DNA of 64,000 bases from Paenibacillus kribbensis (GTDB lineage Bacteria > Bacillota > Bacilli > Paenibacillales > Paenibacillaceae). The notes below the pieces were generated by a model. The model searched no databases. It saw only the letters and a program-made list of their open reading frames with translations, and was not told the origin of the DNA. The stretch lies in the NCBI RefSeq assembly GCF_002240415.1, contig NZ_CP020028.1, positions 1,218,001 through 1,282,000 on the forward strand. The letters run 5' to 3'. This document shows positions 38,149-48,836 of the stretch, in pieces; position 1 is the stretch's first letter; every line of letters begins with the position of its first letter. The position numbers and the translations under genes are program-made.

Positions 38149-39791
38149 ATAAAGTACTGCGATCCTGGTCACAAAAACGTGATAAAAAGCAGGAAAAGTT
38201 AGGAAAGGTGGAAAAGTGGCTGGACGGAAAATACATCGACTCCTCCCGAATCGTCGACCTGATGGAGGCGCTAATCGAGCCAGGAGCGAAGGTCGTCCTG
38301 GAAGGAGATAACCAGAAGCAAGCGTCCTTCCTTTCCCAAAAGCTGCTGGAAGTCGATCCTGGCAAGGTGCATGATCTGCATATGATTATGTCCAGCATTT
38401 CAAGACCCGAACATTTGGATATTTTCGAGAAAGGCATCGCCGGGAAGCTGGATTTCTCCTACAGTGGCTCCCAAAGCCTGCGTGTTGCGCAAATGATTGA
38501 TGACGGGACGCTTAAGCTCGGTGACATCCATACGTATTTGGAATTGTTCGGACGTCTCTTCATTGACCTTATTCCAGATGTGGTGTTGGTAGCGGCAGAC
38601 AAATCAGATCGCGAGGGCAATCTGTATACCGGAAACAATACGGAAGAAACTCCGACGATCGTGGAAGCGGCCGCTTTCAAGGATGGGATCGTGATCGTGC
38701 AGGTCAATGAAATCGTGGACGAGCTGCCGAGAGTCGATATTCCTGCCTCCTGGGTCGACGTCATTGTACAAGCCAACAAACCGTACGCACTGGAAGCACT
38801 GTTTACCCGTGATCCGCAGAATATTACTGAACTGCAAATCCTGATGGGCATGATGGCGATCAAGGGCATTTATGGAAAACATCAGGTGCAGTCGCTTAAT
38901 CACGGCATCGGCTTTAATACTGCAGCGATTGAGCTTCTGCTGCCGACCTATGGCGAGCAGCTCGGCCTGAAAGGGAAGATTGCCAAGCACTGGGCCCTGA
39001 ATCCGCATCCGACTTTGATTCCGGCGATTGAATCCGGCTGGGTCGAAAGCATCCACAGCTTTGGAGGCGAGGTCGGTATGGAGAAATACATTGCGGCTCG
39101 TTCCGACGTGTTCTTCGTCGGCAAGGATGGATCTATGCGCTCCAACCGCGCGATGTGTCAGGTTGCAGGCCAATTCGCTGTAGATATGTTTATCGGATCA
39201 ACGTTGCAAATGGACCGCGGAGGCAATTCGTCTACCGTTACTTCCGGCAGACTGTCCGGTTTTGGAGGAGCGCCGAATATGGGACATGATCCTCGGGGAC
39301 GGCGACATGCGACTGCTGCCTGGCTTGACATGATCGAGCGTCCGACGGAGCTCTCCAAAGGCCGGAAATTGGTCGTGCAGATGGTTGAAACATACGGTGC
39401 CAACAAAAAGCCGGTATTTGTGGATTCGCTGGATGCCATCAAGGTGAAGGATGAATCCGGCCTTGCCATTACGCCGGTTATGATTTACGGGGATGATGTT
39501 ACCCACGTCCTCACCGAGGAAGGCATCGCATACCTCTACAAGACGGACAGCATAGAGGAGAGAAAGAAAGCACTCGCGGCAATTGCGGGCGTAACGCCTT
39601 TAGGGATGGAAAGTAATGAGAGCGATGTAAGCCTGCTGCGTGACAGAGGGATTGTGGCCTATCCGGAGGATCTTGGAATCATGCGCAGACAAGCCAAACG
39701 CTCGCTGCTGGCAGCGCAAACGGTCAACGATCTCGTAGATTGGTCAGACGGATTGTATGATCCACCGGCTAAATTCCGGAGCTGGTCTTAA
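38145..39791 (+). CDS. mdcA: malonate decarboxylase alpha subunit (acetyl-S-ACP:malonate ACP transferase)
   Basis: 548 residues, the typical length of MdcA. It exchanges malonate for acetate on the ACP, forming malonyl-S-ACP. It begins LRSWSQKRDKKQEKLGKVE; family sequence is seen at GKVHDLHMIMSSISRPEHLDIFE, FSYSGSQSLRVAQM and GHDPRGRRHATAAWLDMI. ATG 38145 has GGAAGGAG upstream and overlaps the mdcH stop by four bases. No sign of damage. The order H-A-B-C-DE-G differs from the Klebsiella order A-B-C-D-E-F-G-H. Confidence 0.95.
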   Translation: MNKVLRSWSQKRDKKQEKLGKVEKWLDGKYIDSSRIVDLMEALIEPGAKVVLEGDNQKQASFLSQKLLEVDPGKVHDLHMIMSSISRPEHLDIFEKGIAGKLDFSYSGSQSLRVAQMIDDGTLKLGDIHTYLELFGRLFIDLIPDVVLVAADKSDREGNLYTGNNTEETPTIVEAAAFKDGIVIVQVNEIVDELPRVDIPASWVDVIVQANKPYALEALFTRDPQNITELQILMGMMAIKGIYGKHQVQSLNHGIGFNTAAIELLLPTYGEQLGLKGKIAKHWALNPHPTLIPAIESGWVESIHSFGGEVGMEKYIAARSDVFFVGKDGSMRSNRAMCQVAGQFAVDMFIGSTLQMDRGGNSSTVTSGRLSGFGGAPNMGHDPRGRRHATAAWLDMIERPTELSKGRKLVVQMVETYGANKKPVFVDSLDAIKVKDESGLAITPVMIYGDDVTHVLTEEGIAYLYKTDSIEERKKALAAIAGVTPLGMESNESDVSLLRDRGIVAYPEDLGIMRRQAKRSLLAAQTVNDLVDWSDGLYDPPAKFRSWS

Positions 39792-39795
39792 AGCC

Positions 39796-40620
39796 ATGCT
39801 CACGACGAAGCATTCGGCTTTCGCGACTTCTCTCGCTGCCAAAGCTGTAAAGGCATTGACGGAAGAGGCTCTGCTTACGCCCAAGCCTGGACTTGTCGAT
39901 GCCAGAGACAATGGCTCTCATACAGATATGTCCATCGATCTGATGCTTGCATCCGCGAGAGCATTGGAGGATACGTTTCGGGAAATAGCCATTGTGTCAT
40001 ACCTTCACCCGGTGGACCAGTCTTTGCGCGAGCAGATAGCTCTAATCGGGCGGGAGGGCGAAAAGGTGATGCTCCGTGCAACGAACGGTGTCAATACACA
40101 TAAGGGTGCCATTTGGGCCCTCGGTCTTTTAACCAGTGCACGGGCAGCCTTTCCAATGGAACGGGACCCACATCAGATTATGAGCATTGCAGGAACAATC
40201 GCATCGTTCCATGATCGGTACCGCCCGATGCAGCGGACGAATGGAGAATCGGTTAAGAAGAAATACGCGGTCGTGGGGGCAGAGGAAGAAGCGAAGCTGG
40301 GCTTTCCGCACATCCGGGACAAAGCTTTGCCTGCTTTGCTGCGTGCCAGGGCTTGTGAGAAGACAGAGGTGGAAGCACGCATAGAAGCTTTATTGGCCTT
40401 GATGGCTAGTGTGGATGATACCTGTATCCTGCACCGCGGTCAGTTGTCGGATCTGATGGCGATTCAGAGAATGTCCGCAGCCTTCCTTGCAGCAGACGGA
40501 TTTAGAACCCAGTCGGGCAGAAAGCTGTTTTACCGATTGTCTGAGTATTGCAATGTCAGACAACTCTCACCTGGAGGCAGTGCCGATCTGCTAGCTGCCA
40601 CATTGTTTCTCATCGATTGA
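39796..40620 (+). CDS. mdcB: triphosphoribosyl-dephospho-CoA synthase MdcB
   Basis: 274 residues. It makes the prosthetic-group precursor 2'-(5''-triphosphoribosyl)-3'-dephospho-CoA. Family marks: AVKALTEEALLTPKPGLVDARDNGSHTDM at the N-terminus, NGVNTHKGAIWALG and DDTCILHRG. ATG 39796 starts 4 bases after the mdcA stop; a longer frame overlapping mdcA is possible but lacks conserved sequence. The ribosome site is weak (GGAGCTGG about 13 bases away), so coupling to mdcA translation is likely. Confidence 0.92.
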   Translation: MLTTKHSAFATSLAAKAVKALTEEALLTPKPGLVDARDNGSHTDMSIDLMLASARALEDTFREIAIVSYLHPVDQSLREQIALIGREGEKVMLRATNGVNTHKGAIWALGLLTSARAAFPMERDPHQIMSIAGTIASFHDRYRPMQRTNGESVKKKYAVVGAEEEAKLGFPHIRDKALPALLRARACEKTEVEARIEALLALMASVDDTCILHRGQLSDLMAIQRMSAAFLAADGFRTQSGRKLFYRLSEYCNVRQLSPGGSADLLAATLFLID

Positions 40621-40648
40621 TACTTTTACTTGGAGGTGTTCCTGAAGG

Positions 40649-40948
40649 ATGGAAAAATTACAGTTTCAATATCAAACAACAAAGCCCATCCGTAAGCCGG
40701 CACATATCGGTGTTGTCGGTTCGGGGGATTTGGAGATTATTGTAGAGCCTGTGGAAGGCCAGACCACCAGCGTTAGCATTTTAACAGGCAGTGATGGATT
40801 TGGACAAGTATGGGAGAATGTGCTGACCCGTTTTTTTAACCGTTATCCGATTACTGCCAATATTACAGTTCATGACTTCGGAGCCACTCCGGGGGTAGTC
40901 ATGCTTAGATTTACGCAAGTGCTGGAGGTGCTTGACTATGCAGAATAG
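40649..40948 (+). CDS. mdcC: malonate decarboxylase acyl carrier protein MdcC
   Basis: 99 residues, the delta subunit carrying the phosphoribosyl-dephospho-CoA arm on a serine, Ser25 in GVVGSGDLEI. Further family sequence is TSVSILTGSDGFGQVW and ITVHDFGATPGVVMLR. ATG 40649 has TTGGAGG about 17 bases upstream and AAGG nearer. The last 11 bases overlap the fused decarboxylase gene. Confidence 0.93.
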   Translation: MEKLQFQYQTTKPIRKPAHIGVVGSGDLEIIVEPVEGQTTSVSILTGSDGFGQVWENVLTRFFNRYPITANITVHDFGATPGVVMLRFTQVLEVLDYAE

Positions 40949-42611
40949 TTTTGTAGAGCTGAATGGACGCGAGAGAGCCAGAGCGTTACTGGACGAGGGG
41001 ACTTTCCGGGAGTTGCTTGGGCCGTTGGACCAAATCCAATCCCCGCACCTTGAGCCGCAAGGCATTGTTCCTCAGAGTGATGATGGAATCATTCTAACTC
41101 TTGGCGAAATACGAAAGCAGAAAGTCTTGATCATTTCGATGGAAGGCGCTTTTCAAGGAGGGGGCATTGGAGAAGTCAGCGGTGCCAAAATTTCCGGAGC
41201 GCTCGAACTGGCACTGAAAGAGAATGAGAGAGGGAACAAACTATATCCCATCATGATCTTCGATACAGGGGGCGTTCGGCTACAAGAAGCGAACTATGGG
41301 TTGTTGTCGATTTCGGAGATTGCGACCCAGATCGTCGGCCTGCGTAAATACGTTCCAGTTATCGGGCTGGTTCCGGGCCGTGTAGGGGCATTTGGGGGAA
41401 TGTCCATTACTGCAGAATTGTTTACCACTCTGATTGCTACGAAGAAAGCGCGCCTCGGTCTGAACGGGCCGGAGGTTATTGAGCAGGAAGCAGGGGTTAT
41501 GGAGTTCGATTCAAGCGACAAAGCCTTGATTTGGAACACAATCGGAGTCAACCAGCGCTTCCAAACCGGATTGATTGACGAAGTGGTGGAAGATACGACG
41601 GATGCAGTTATCGAAGCGATTGATACTGCGCTCAAGGCACCGGCAAAGCCTGCTAAAACAGAGCAAATCGATTTCTATCTGACCCTGTTAAGCAATCTTG
41701 ATCCTGCAGAACCTTGGACACCTGAGCGCTATCGCGAATTTTACAAGCAGATACAGCCTGTGCAGCAGCCTGTCCCGCTGGCAAAAGAGGGCGCGGCCGA
41801 CATTTCGGACAGTAGAGGTTATCGCTGGTTCTCCCGCTTGACGGGCATTACTCACCCAGTCAGCGATGTTCCTTCCGTACTTGCGGCTGATGTGGAAAAG
41901 AACGGACAATTGTGCAGATATGTCGCCATTGTTCCGGATGCCTCCAACCGATTCCCGCGTGTCAGAAACGGCGAGGTCGGTATGCTTGAAGGCTGGACGG
42001 TGGCTCAAGTCATCAAGGACGCAATCCGTCAGGATGAGAAAAAAGAAACCAAACGTCCGATCATTGCCATCATTGATGTACCGAGTCAAGCCTACGGCTA
42101 TAAGGAAGAAATGGTCGGCATCAGCCTTGCCCTCGCTGCAAGTGCAGATGCTTATGCAACCGCTAGATTAGAGGGTCATCCGGTCATTGGTGTGATCGTC
42201 GGCAACGCGATTTCCGGAGGCTTCCTCGCGCATGGGCTGCAATCGAATCGTTTGATCGCACTGGATGACAGCAAGGTTAATATTCAGGCCATGTCCAAGG
42301 CTTCTGCTGCCCGAATCACCAAGCGGACGATTGCCGAGCTTGATGAAGCTACCAAGAAAGTTCCAGCCATGGCCTACGATGTGCGCAGCTACAGTACTCT
42401 GGGAGCACTATATTCGCTGCTGAGCGGAATCCAGGCGGACGATCCACAGAACAGTGATGTAGCCATTGTGGAACGGACCATTTCCGAGGCTATTGAGAGT
42501 ACGAAAGGAGCCCCTCGTGACCTTAGCTTCCGCTTGCAGACCAAGGAAGCTCTGGCAGGTGGGCGTACGGCAACGAATAACGTGCGACAAGCGCTTTCGG
42601 AGCAATGGTAA
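40938..42611 (+). CDS. fused malonate decarboxylase beta-gamma subunit (MdcD-MdcE)
   Basis: 557 residues combining two carboxyltransferase-like halves. Residues about 1-280 are MdcD-like (GRERARALLDEG, MEGAFQGGGIGEVSGAKI, FDTGGVRLQEAN); about 290-557 are MdcE-like (RGYRWFSRLTG, DVPSQAYGYKEEM, GNAISGGFLAHG). Together they decarboxylate malonyl-S-ACP to acetyl-S-ACP and CO2 without biotin. In Klebsiella these are separate proteins; here one frame with a short Pro/Ala linker joins them. ATG 40938 follows GGAGG by 9 bases, inside the end of mdcC; TTG 40932 is less likely. Confidence 0.92.
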   Translation: MQNSFVELNGRERARALLDEGTFRELLGPLDQIQSPHLEPQGIVPQSDDGIILTLGEIRKQKVLIISMEGAFQGGGIGEVSGAKISGALELALKENERGNKLYPIMIFDTGGVRLQEANYGLLSISEIATQIVGLRKYVPVIGLVPGRVGAFGGMSITAELFTTLIATKKARLGLNGPEVIEQEAGVMEFDSSDKALIWNTIGVNQRFQTGLIDEVVEDTTDAVIEAIDTALKAPAKPAKTEQIDFYLTLLSNLDPAEPWTPERYREFYKQIQPVQQPVPLAKEGAADISDSRGYRWFSRLTGITHPVSDVPSVLAADVEKNGQLCRYVAIVPDASNRFPRVRNGEVGMLEGWTVAQVIKDAIRQDEKKETKRPIIAIIDVPSQAYGYKEEMVGISLALAASADAYATARLEGHPVIGVIVGNAISGGFLAHGLQSNRLIALDDSKVNIQAMSKASAARITKRTIAELDEATKKVPAMAYDVRSYSTLGALYSLLSGIQADDPQNSDVAIVERTISEAIESTKGAPRDLSFRLQTKEALAGGRTATNNVRQALSEQW

Positions 42612-43225
42612 TTCGGCCACATGATCTGATCGAAGTGTCCAATTTGAAATATCTCTCCTTCTACGAAGACAAGGAGTGGGTAACCGCCTCGCTGAGGCGG
42701 GCCCCCTTTGTAGTCGTTCGCAGGGCTGGACTATTAGCAAATAGTCATATTCCTGTCGGAATACGTGGAACAGAGCGAAATCAACGGGAATCTGCCTTGC
42801 TTGACCCGGAGGGCGTGTGCCAGCTCGTGTCTCCTTATGCGATAGCGGAGCGCCAGATGTGGAACTGTTTATCTGCAACAAGACGGCAACAGCCTGTCCT
42901 GCAGGTGCTGGATTTATTAGCAGAAATCATGCTGGATTGGCGCTGGGGACCAGTGGGAAGTGCGGGATTCGAAATAGTAACGCAATACCCAACTGTGAAG
43001 GAAACGAGTGATCTTGACCTTGTTATAGATGGTTCCGAGGTTATTGATTATGCAGCAGCTGAAAGACTTGTGCACAAGTTGGAGCATCTGGGTGTTCGAA
43101 TTGACATTCAATTGGAGACAAGAGACGGTGCCTACGTTCTACGCGAAATTCTTGAGAGACGGGCTAGTACTGTGGTGCTGCGAACTTCTTCGGGTCCCAA
43201 GCTCGTTCGTAATCCTTGGCAATAA
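42605..43225 (+). CDS. mdcG: phosphoribosyl-dephospho-CoA transferase MdcG
   Basis: 206 residues. It transfers the prosthetic group from the MdcB product to MdcC, giving active holo-ACP. It has the nucleotidyltransferase signature WGPVGSAGFEIVTQYP followed by SDLDLVI, in which the two aspartates bind metal. Its ATG overlaps the mdcDE stop by seven bases. It completes the set needed for the enzyme, but no malonate carrier follows. Confidence 0.9.
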   Translation: MVIRPHDLIEVSNLKYLSFYEDKEWVTASLRRAPFVVVRRAGLLANSHIPVGIRGTERNQRESALLDPEGVCQLVSPYAIAERQMWNCLSATRRQQPVLQVLDLLAEIMLDWRWGPVGSAGFEIVTQYPTVKETSDLDLVIDGSEVIDYAAAERLVHKLEHLGVRIDIQLETRDGAYVLREILERRASTVVLRTSSGPKLVRNPWQ

Positions 43226-43309
43226 GGAGCTATAATCAACGGCAAAAGGGAGGAATGCACGACCATTTGATGTATGCAAACATAAGCTCTCAAAGGGGAA
43301 GTGCGTATT

Positions 43310-44431
43310 ATGGAAAACAATACAGCCCAAAAAGTTAATATTAATGAAAGCGACATCTTAAAGGTGTTTGCCGTCAGCGGAGCGATCTTGCAAAGCGTTC
43401 TGGGAATGTTTCTGAAGTATGCACACACCAATGATGACCTAGCCTTATTAGGTGTTATTTTCAATATAGTAAAGTATACTGCGCCAGTCTTTATTTTTGC
43501 CATTGTATATGGGATGGTGAAAAATAATCAGCATACGAAGGTATCCCATTTTTACAAGGAAAAATTCGGTGAGCTCGTGATTCCTTATTTACTGTGGGCA
43601 GCGGCTGGCTTAATTTTCTTCCCGGAAATTCAGGTTAATCAGCACGTTACATCATTCTGGACGCTCATCGAGTCATTTGTGCTCGGCAATGCATCATCAC
43701 AGTTTTGGTACACGGTGATGATGCTGCAATTTCAAGTGCTGATGCCTATTATTATTTTCGTCTGCTACAAATACCTGGCTAAGCCTAGGCGGGTCATTCC
43801 GCTGCTTATTGTGAGCTTCGTGATCTTCGGAGCGTGGCTTTGGATGTACGATACCTTCGTATTCCGAGGAACATATGCGATTAGTCTGCGTTACCTTGAC
43901 CGCTTTTTCGTTAGTTATTTTATTTATGCTTTACTAGGTGGAATCGCTTGGGTATATAAGAAACAGTTCGACGGAGTGCTTCGCCGGATTCAGTTCATAC
44001 TCATTCCGGTAATGCTTCTTATTCTCATTTGGACAAATCACGAATTTTTCGGTTTTGGATTTGAGGATATGTCCTTCGGAAATCTGATTTATCTGAAGCC
44101 GTCCATGACCTTGTATAGTCTGGTAGTGATATTCCTGATTTACATGCTGGCAAGGCATCTGATCAGCTTGAATTCCCGTTCACTTCCCTATTACAAATGG
44201 TTATCTACTTACGCGTACCGAGCCTTTACAGCGAATGTGTTCATTCTGGTCATCGTACTGCGCTTGTTCGGTGACTTGATAGGCCAGCTTCCTTTCTTCG
44301 TGGGGCTACTCTTGGTTTATCTGACGACTGTAGCCTGCTCCTTCGGCGTCGTCTATGCCTTTGCGCAGCTAAAGGTGTGGGCTGAGGGGGTATTTCTGAG
44401 ACAAAAAGGAGCACACAGCAACAATCACTAA
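43310..44431 (+). CDS. acyltransferase-3-like membrane protein
   Basis: 373 residues with about ten membrane helices. Layout and sequences such as FGELVIPYLLWAAAGLIFF, SFVLGNASSQFWYTVMMLQ and the closing helices resemble acyltransferase family 3 proteins, which O-acylate surface sugars or lipids. Usual catalytic histidine positions are not obvious near the N-terminus, so activity is uncertain. ATG 43310 has AAAGGGGAAG upstream. It lies 85 bases after mdcG on the same strand with no terminator between, so it may be read with the mdc operon, where a malonate transporter might be expected. Confidence 0.7.
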   Translation: MENNTAQKVNINESDILKVFAVSGAILQSVLGMFLKYAHTNDDLALLGVIFNIVKYTAPVFIFAIVYGMVKNNQHTKVSHFYKEKFGELVIPYLLWAAAGLIFFPEIQVNQHVTSFWTLIESFVLGNASSQFWYTVMMLQFQVLMPIIIFVCYKYLAKPRRVIPLLIVSFVIFGAWLWMYDTFVFRGTYAISLRYLDRFFVSYFIYALLGGIAWVYKKQFDGVLRRIQFILIPVMLLILIWTNHEFFGFGFEDMSFGNLIYLKPSMTLYSLVVIFLIYMLARHLISLNSRSLPYYKWLSTYAYRAFTANVFILVIVLRLFGDLIGQLPFFVGLLLVYLTTVACSFGVVYAFAQLKVWAEGVFLRQKGAHSNNH

Positions 44432-44525
44432 GATAAGTGTTAAAAAACAAACAATACATGTAACATCGTGTATATGACATTATAATTTAATTGTATTTCA
44501 GTTATTAGCAGATTGACGGCAACCC

Positions 44526-44561
44526 AAAAGGGTATCTCGATATTGAAGAGATACCCTTTTT
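44526..44561. terminator. bidirectional terminator between acyltransferase and PTS genes
   Basis: A perfect 13-bp stem, AAAAGGGTATCTC and complement, with a 9-base loop and T-runs on both strands; serves two convergent genes. Confidence 0.88.
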
Positions 44562-44577
44562 GTGAATCTGAACTTAC

Positions 44578-46056
44578 TTACATCAACCGCTGTATTTCAT
44601 CCTTCAGAATTTCGGACCGAGTACCGAAAATGACTTGTACTGCACCGTTGCCAAGTCTGATGATTCCCGAAGCCCCAAGCTTTTTGAGGGCATGGTCGTT
44701 TACAGCATGGTCGTTTTTGACAACCAGCCGCAGCCGTGTAATACATGCATCAATGCTTTGGATATTGTCCGAACCACCAAGCTGGGCCAGTATTTTTTCT
44801 GCATAGCTCGTTTGGCTGTCGAATGGGGCTTCTGGCTTTTCAATGGGTATGGCTTGGTCCGTATCCAAAAGGAGGCTGTCTTCTATATCGTCTTCACGCC
44901 CGGGAGTTTTGAGATTGAATTTGACAATGATAAACCGGAACAGGAAATAATATACGATGGCAAAAGCCAGACCGACTGCAATCATTCGCAGCGGGTGGGT
45001 GGACAGCTTCATATTGATTAAATAGTCGATGAGTCCTGCTGAAAAAGAAAAGCCAAGTTTGACATCCAGCAAGTACATGATCAGGCCACTCAGACCTGTA
45101 AGCAGCGCATGGATGCCATAAAGCAGCGGTGCGATGAACATAAAGGAAAATTCGAGTGGCTCAGTAATTCCGGTCAAAAACGATGCGAGCGCAGATCCGA
45201 TGAAAATAGAAGCGACCGCTTTGCGTTTTTCAGGTTTGGCTGTATGGATGAATGCGAGAGCGGCTGCCGGGAGAGCGAACATCATGATAGGGAAGAAGCC
45301 GGACATGAATAGACCCGCTGATTTATCGCCTGCAAAGAAACGGGTCAGGTCACCATGAACAACCTCGCCAGCCGCATTCGTAAAGTTGCCAATCTGGAAC
45401 CACGCGATAGAGTTTAGTACATGGTGCAGACCGAGCGGAATCAGCAGCCGATTGGCAATCATGAACACCATCGATCCTATGCCGCCGAAGCCGACGATCC
45501 AGTTGCCGAAGGTTGCAATCGCATCTTGTACCGGGCTCCAGATCATACCGAGCAGAACGGCTAAAATCATGGTGGTGAAGGCGGTAATCATGGGGACGAA
45601 ACGTTTGCCGGAGAAGAAGCCGAGCCAATCCGGAAGCTGGATATTATGATATTTTTTGAACAGATAAGCGGACCATCCACCGATAAAAATGCCACCCAGC
45701 ACCCCCATATCCAGCTTAACGTCATCGGGAATATATGCGAAAATGCCCGGTACTGCCGCTAAAATGCGGGTCAGTACCATATAGGCGATGACCGCAGATA
45801 GTGCGGCTACCGCATCGCCTGCCAGACCAATAGCAACACCGATGGCAAAGATTAATGCCAGGTTGCCGAAGATGGCGCCTGCGCCTTCGTTCAAAAAAGG
45901 AGTGACATAATGATTCAAAAAGCCGCCTACCGCAGAGCCAAGCGGAATATCCGTCTCATAGTTGATCAGAGCCAGCCCTTGCAAAATTCCAGCCGCGGGT
46001 AGTGTGGCTACTGGAAGCATTAAAGACTTTCCGATTTTTTGCAGTAATTTCAGCAT
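44578..46056 (-). CDS. PTS EIICB, N-acetylglucosamine-type
   Basis: 492 residues. IIC at about 1-380 starts MLKLLQKIGKSLMLPVATLP, continues with INYETDIPLGSAVGGFL and has FLTGITEPLEFSFMFIAPLLY, the motif shared by glucose and GlcNAc permeases. A linker follows, then IIB at about 415-492 with the phosphocysteine in SIDACITRLRLVV. The inserted, short-loop form is closest to NagP/NagE proteins, so N-acetylglucosamine is the likely sugar; glucose is the alternative. There is no IIA, so a shared one is needed. ATG 46056 follows GAAGGGAAGAAGG. Confidence 0.85.
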   Translation of the reverse strand: MLKLLQKIGKSLMLPVATLPAAGILQGLALINYETDIPLGSAVGGFLNHYVTPFLNEGAGAIFGNLALIFAIGVAIGLAGDAVAALSAVIAYMVLTRILAAVPGIFAYIPDDVKLDMGVLGGIFIGGWSAYLFKKYHNIQLPDWLGFFSGKRFVPMITAFTTMILAVLLGMIWSPVQDAIATFGNWIVGFGGIGSMVFMIANRLLIPLGLHHVLNSIAWFQIGNFTNAAGEVVHGDLTRFFAGDKSAGLFMSGFFPIMMFALPAAALAFIHTAKPEKRKAVASIFIGSALASFLTGITEPLEFSFMFIAPLLYGIHALLTGLSGLIMYLLDVKLGFSFSAGLIDYLINMKLSTHPLRMIAVGLAFAIVYYFLFRFIIVKFNLKTPGREDDIEDSLLLDTDQAIPIEKPEAPFDSQTSYAEKILAQLGGSDNIQSIDACITRLRLVVKNDHAVNDHALKKLGASGIIRLGNGAVQVIFGTRSEILKDEIQRLM

Positions 46057-46153
46057 AACCTTCTTCCCTTCATCATCGATTTGGGAGTAACATGTTCTCT
46101 GTGAAATATTTGTCGACAACCCAAAAGAGCCGCCAAGCTGCCCATTTTTTTAC

Positions 46154-46183
46154 ATCATAAAGCGAAGAATCTAACATGGTCAA
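46154..46183 (-). promoter_or_regulatory. sigma-A promoter of the PTS gene
   Basis: Minus strand TTGACC (46183-46178), 18-base spacer, TATGAT (46159-46154), about 100 bases upstream of the start codon. The leader shows no RAT sequence. Confidence 0.6.
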
Positions 46184-46220
46184 CGATTATTTGGATACAT
46201 AGAACAATGTAAAATTGTAG

Positions 46221-46249
46221 TTGACATCGCTTACATGCTTATATAATAT
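46221..46249 (+). promoter_or_regulatory. sigma-A promoter of glpFK
   Basis: TTGACA (46221-46226), 17-base spacer, TAATAT (46244-46249); a TATAAT with a 15-base spacer overlaps. It diverges from the PTS promoter 38 bases away. Confidence 0.7.
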
Positions 46250-46280
46250 CAAATTTAAGTTAATAATCGTGACGGAGACA

Positions 46281-46344
46281 GGAGAGCCACGCAGACATCC
46301 CATGCTAAACACGGGAGCGGTTTGTGATGGCTTTTCTTTTTTTG
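46281..46344 (+). terminator. leader attenuator of glpFK
   Basis: AGGAGAGCC near 46280-46288 can pair with GGCTTTTC near 46330-46337, with an inner TCCC/GGGA stem, followed by a T-rich run (46333-46344). It lies between the promoter and glpF. In Bacillus, glp leaders are terminators overcome by GlpP with glycerol-3-phosphate; the same is inferred here. No glpP gene is in the window. Confidence 0.65.
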
Positions 46345-46397
46345 ACACGCAATGAAAGGGATTAAAAATCGGGTGATCTATTGAGGAGGTAGGTTGT

Positions 46398-47219
46398 ATG
46401 TCGCCATACGCAGCCGAGTTTATAGGGACGATGATTCTGATTGTCCTGGGTAGCGGAGTGTGCGCAGGGGTATCCCTGAAAAAATCATTTGCCCACGCTT
46501 CCGGCTGGATTGTCATCGGAATGGGATGGGGGCTTGCGGTTGCTATTGCAGTGTATGCCGTAGGTCAAGTCAGCGGAGCGCATTTGAATCCGGCGGTGAC
46601 GCTGGCGTTGGCATTTCAGGGTGTCTTTCCATGGCAAGACGTTCCCGGCTATATTATGGCTCAGGTTCTTGGTGCCATGGCAGGTGCTGTGATTGTGGTT
46701 TTACATTATTGGCCCCATTGGAAAGAGACGGAGGACACAGCCACCAAACTTGGTGTATTTGCCACAGGACCGGCTATGGATCATCCATTCGCCAACGTAC
46801 TTAGTGAAATGATAGGTACTTTCATCTTTGTTCTTGCTTTACAGTCGATTGGCGCAAATTCATTTACAGAGGGCCTGCATCCGTTGATTGTGGGTTTTCT
46901 GGTAGTGAGCATCGGTTTATCCCTTGGCGGGACGACGGGCTATGCCATTAATCCGGCGAGGGATTTTGGCCCGCGTCTTGTACATTATTTACTGCCGATT
47001 CCCGGCAAGGGGGCATCTGACTGGAAATATGCGTGGGTGCCCATTGTAGGACCGCTGCTGGGCGGCTCTTTCGGAGGGCTGTTCTACCAGGCTGTATTTA
47101 AAGGATATGCAAGTCCGGCTTTTTGGATTATGCTAGGCATCATTGTGATTGTACTACTGGTTACCTTCCGTTTCAGTCGTACTTATAAAAGCTCTATCAC
47201 CAACAAACTAACCGTATAA
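46398..47219 (+). CDS. glpF: glycerol uptake facilitator GlpF
   Basis: 273 residues, six-helix MIP channel with two half-helices ending in the NPA motifs GAHLNPAVTLA (64-66) and YAINPARDFGPR. The Asp after the second NPAR marks the aquaglyceroporin type, letting glycerol through. ATG 46398 has GAGGAGG 7 bases upstream. Followed 31 bases later by glpK, so uptake and trapping are one operon. Transcription probably depends on leader antitermination. Confidence 0.95.
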   Translation: MSPYAAEFIGTMILIVLGSGVCAGVSLKKSFAHASGWIVIGMGWGLAVAIAVYAVGQVSGAHLNPAVTLALAFQGVFPWQDVPGYIMAQVLGAMAGAVIVVLHYWPHWKETEDTATKLGVFATGPAMDHPFANVLSEMIGTFIFVLALQSIGANSFTEGLHPLIVGFLVVSIGLSLGGTTGYAINPARDFGPRLVHYLLPIPGKGASDWKYAWVPIVGPLLGGSFGGLFYQAVFKGYASPAFWIMLGIIVIVLLVTFRFSRTYKSSITNKLTV

Positions 47220-47247
47220 AATGGATTGATTTACAGGGGAGAGATGA

Positions 47248-48744
<1,497 letters not shown>

Positions 48745-48765
48745 CTTCTTAGATTAAAATACAAA

Positions 48766-48813
48766 TGCCAAGCAAATGGGCACTTTGAGAAAAAGTGTCC
48801 ATTTTGCTCGGCA
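48766..48813. terminator. hairpin between glpK and the LacI gene
   Basis: A near-continuous stem (TGCC-a-AGCAAATGG-g-CACTTT and complement) with loop of five, two mismatches, between convergent genes. The T-run is weak, but stem length suggests a bidirectional end. Confidence 0.6.
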
Positions 48814-48836
48814 CAGTCATGTAGCTCTGAGGTAAA

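Noticed and set aside
38604-39173. 189-codon minus-strand frame opposite mdcA
   Set aside because: Shadow of the conserved mdcA frame; no ribosome site.
43253-43336. 27-codon leader-like frame before the acyltransferase gene
   Set aside because: GGGAGGA touches its ATG with no spacer, and the frame runs into the next gene out of phase; not a credible leader peptide.
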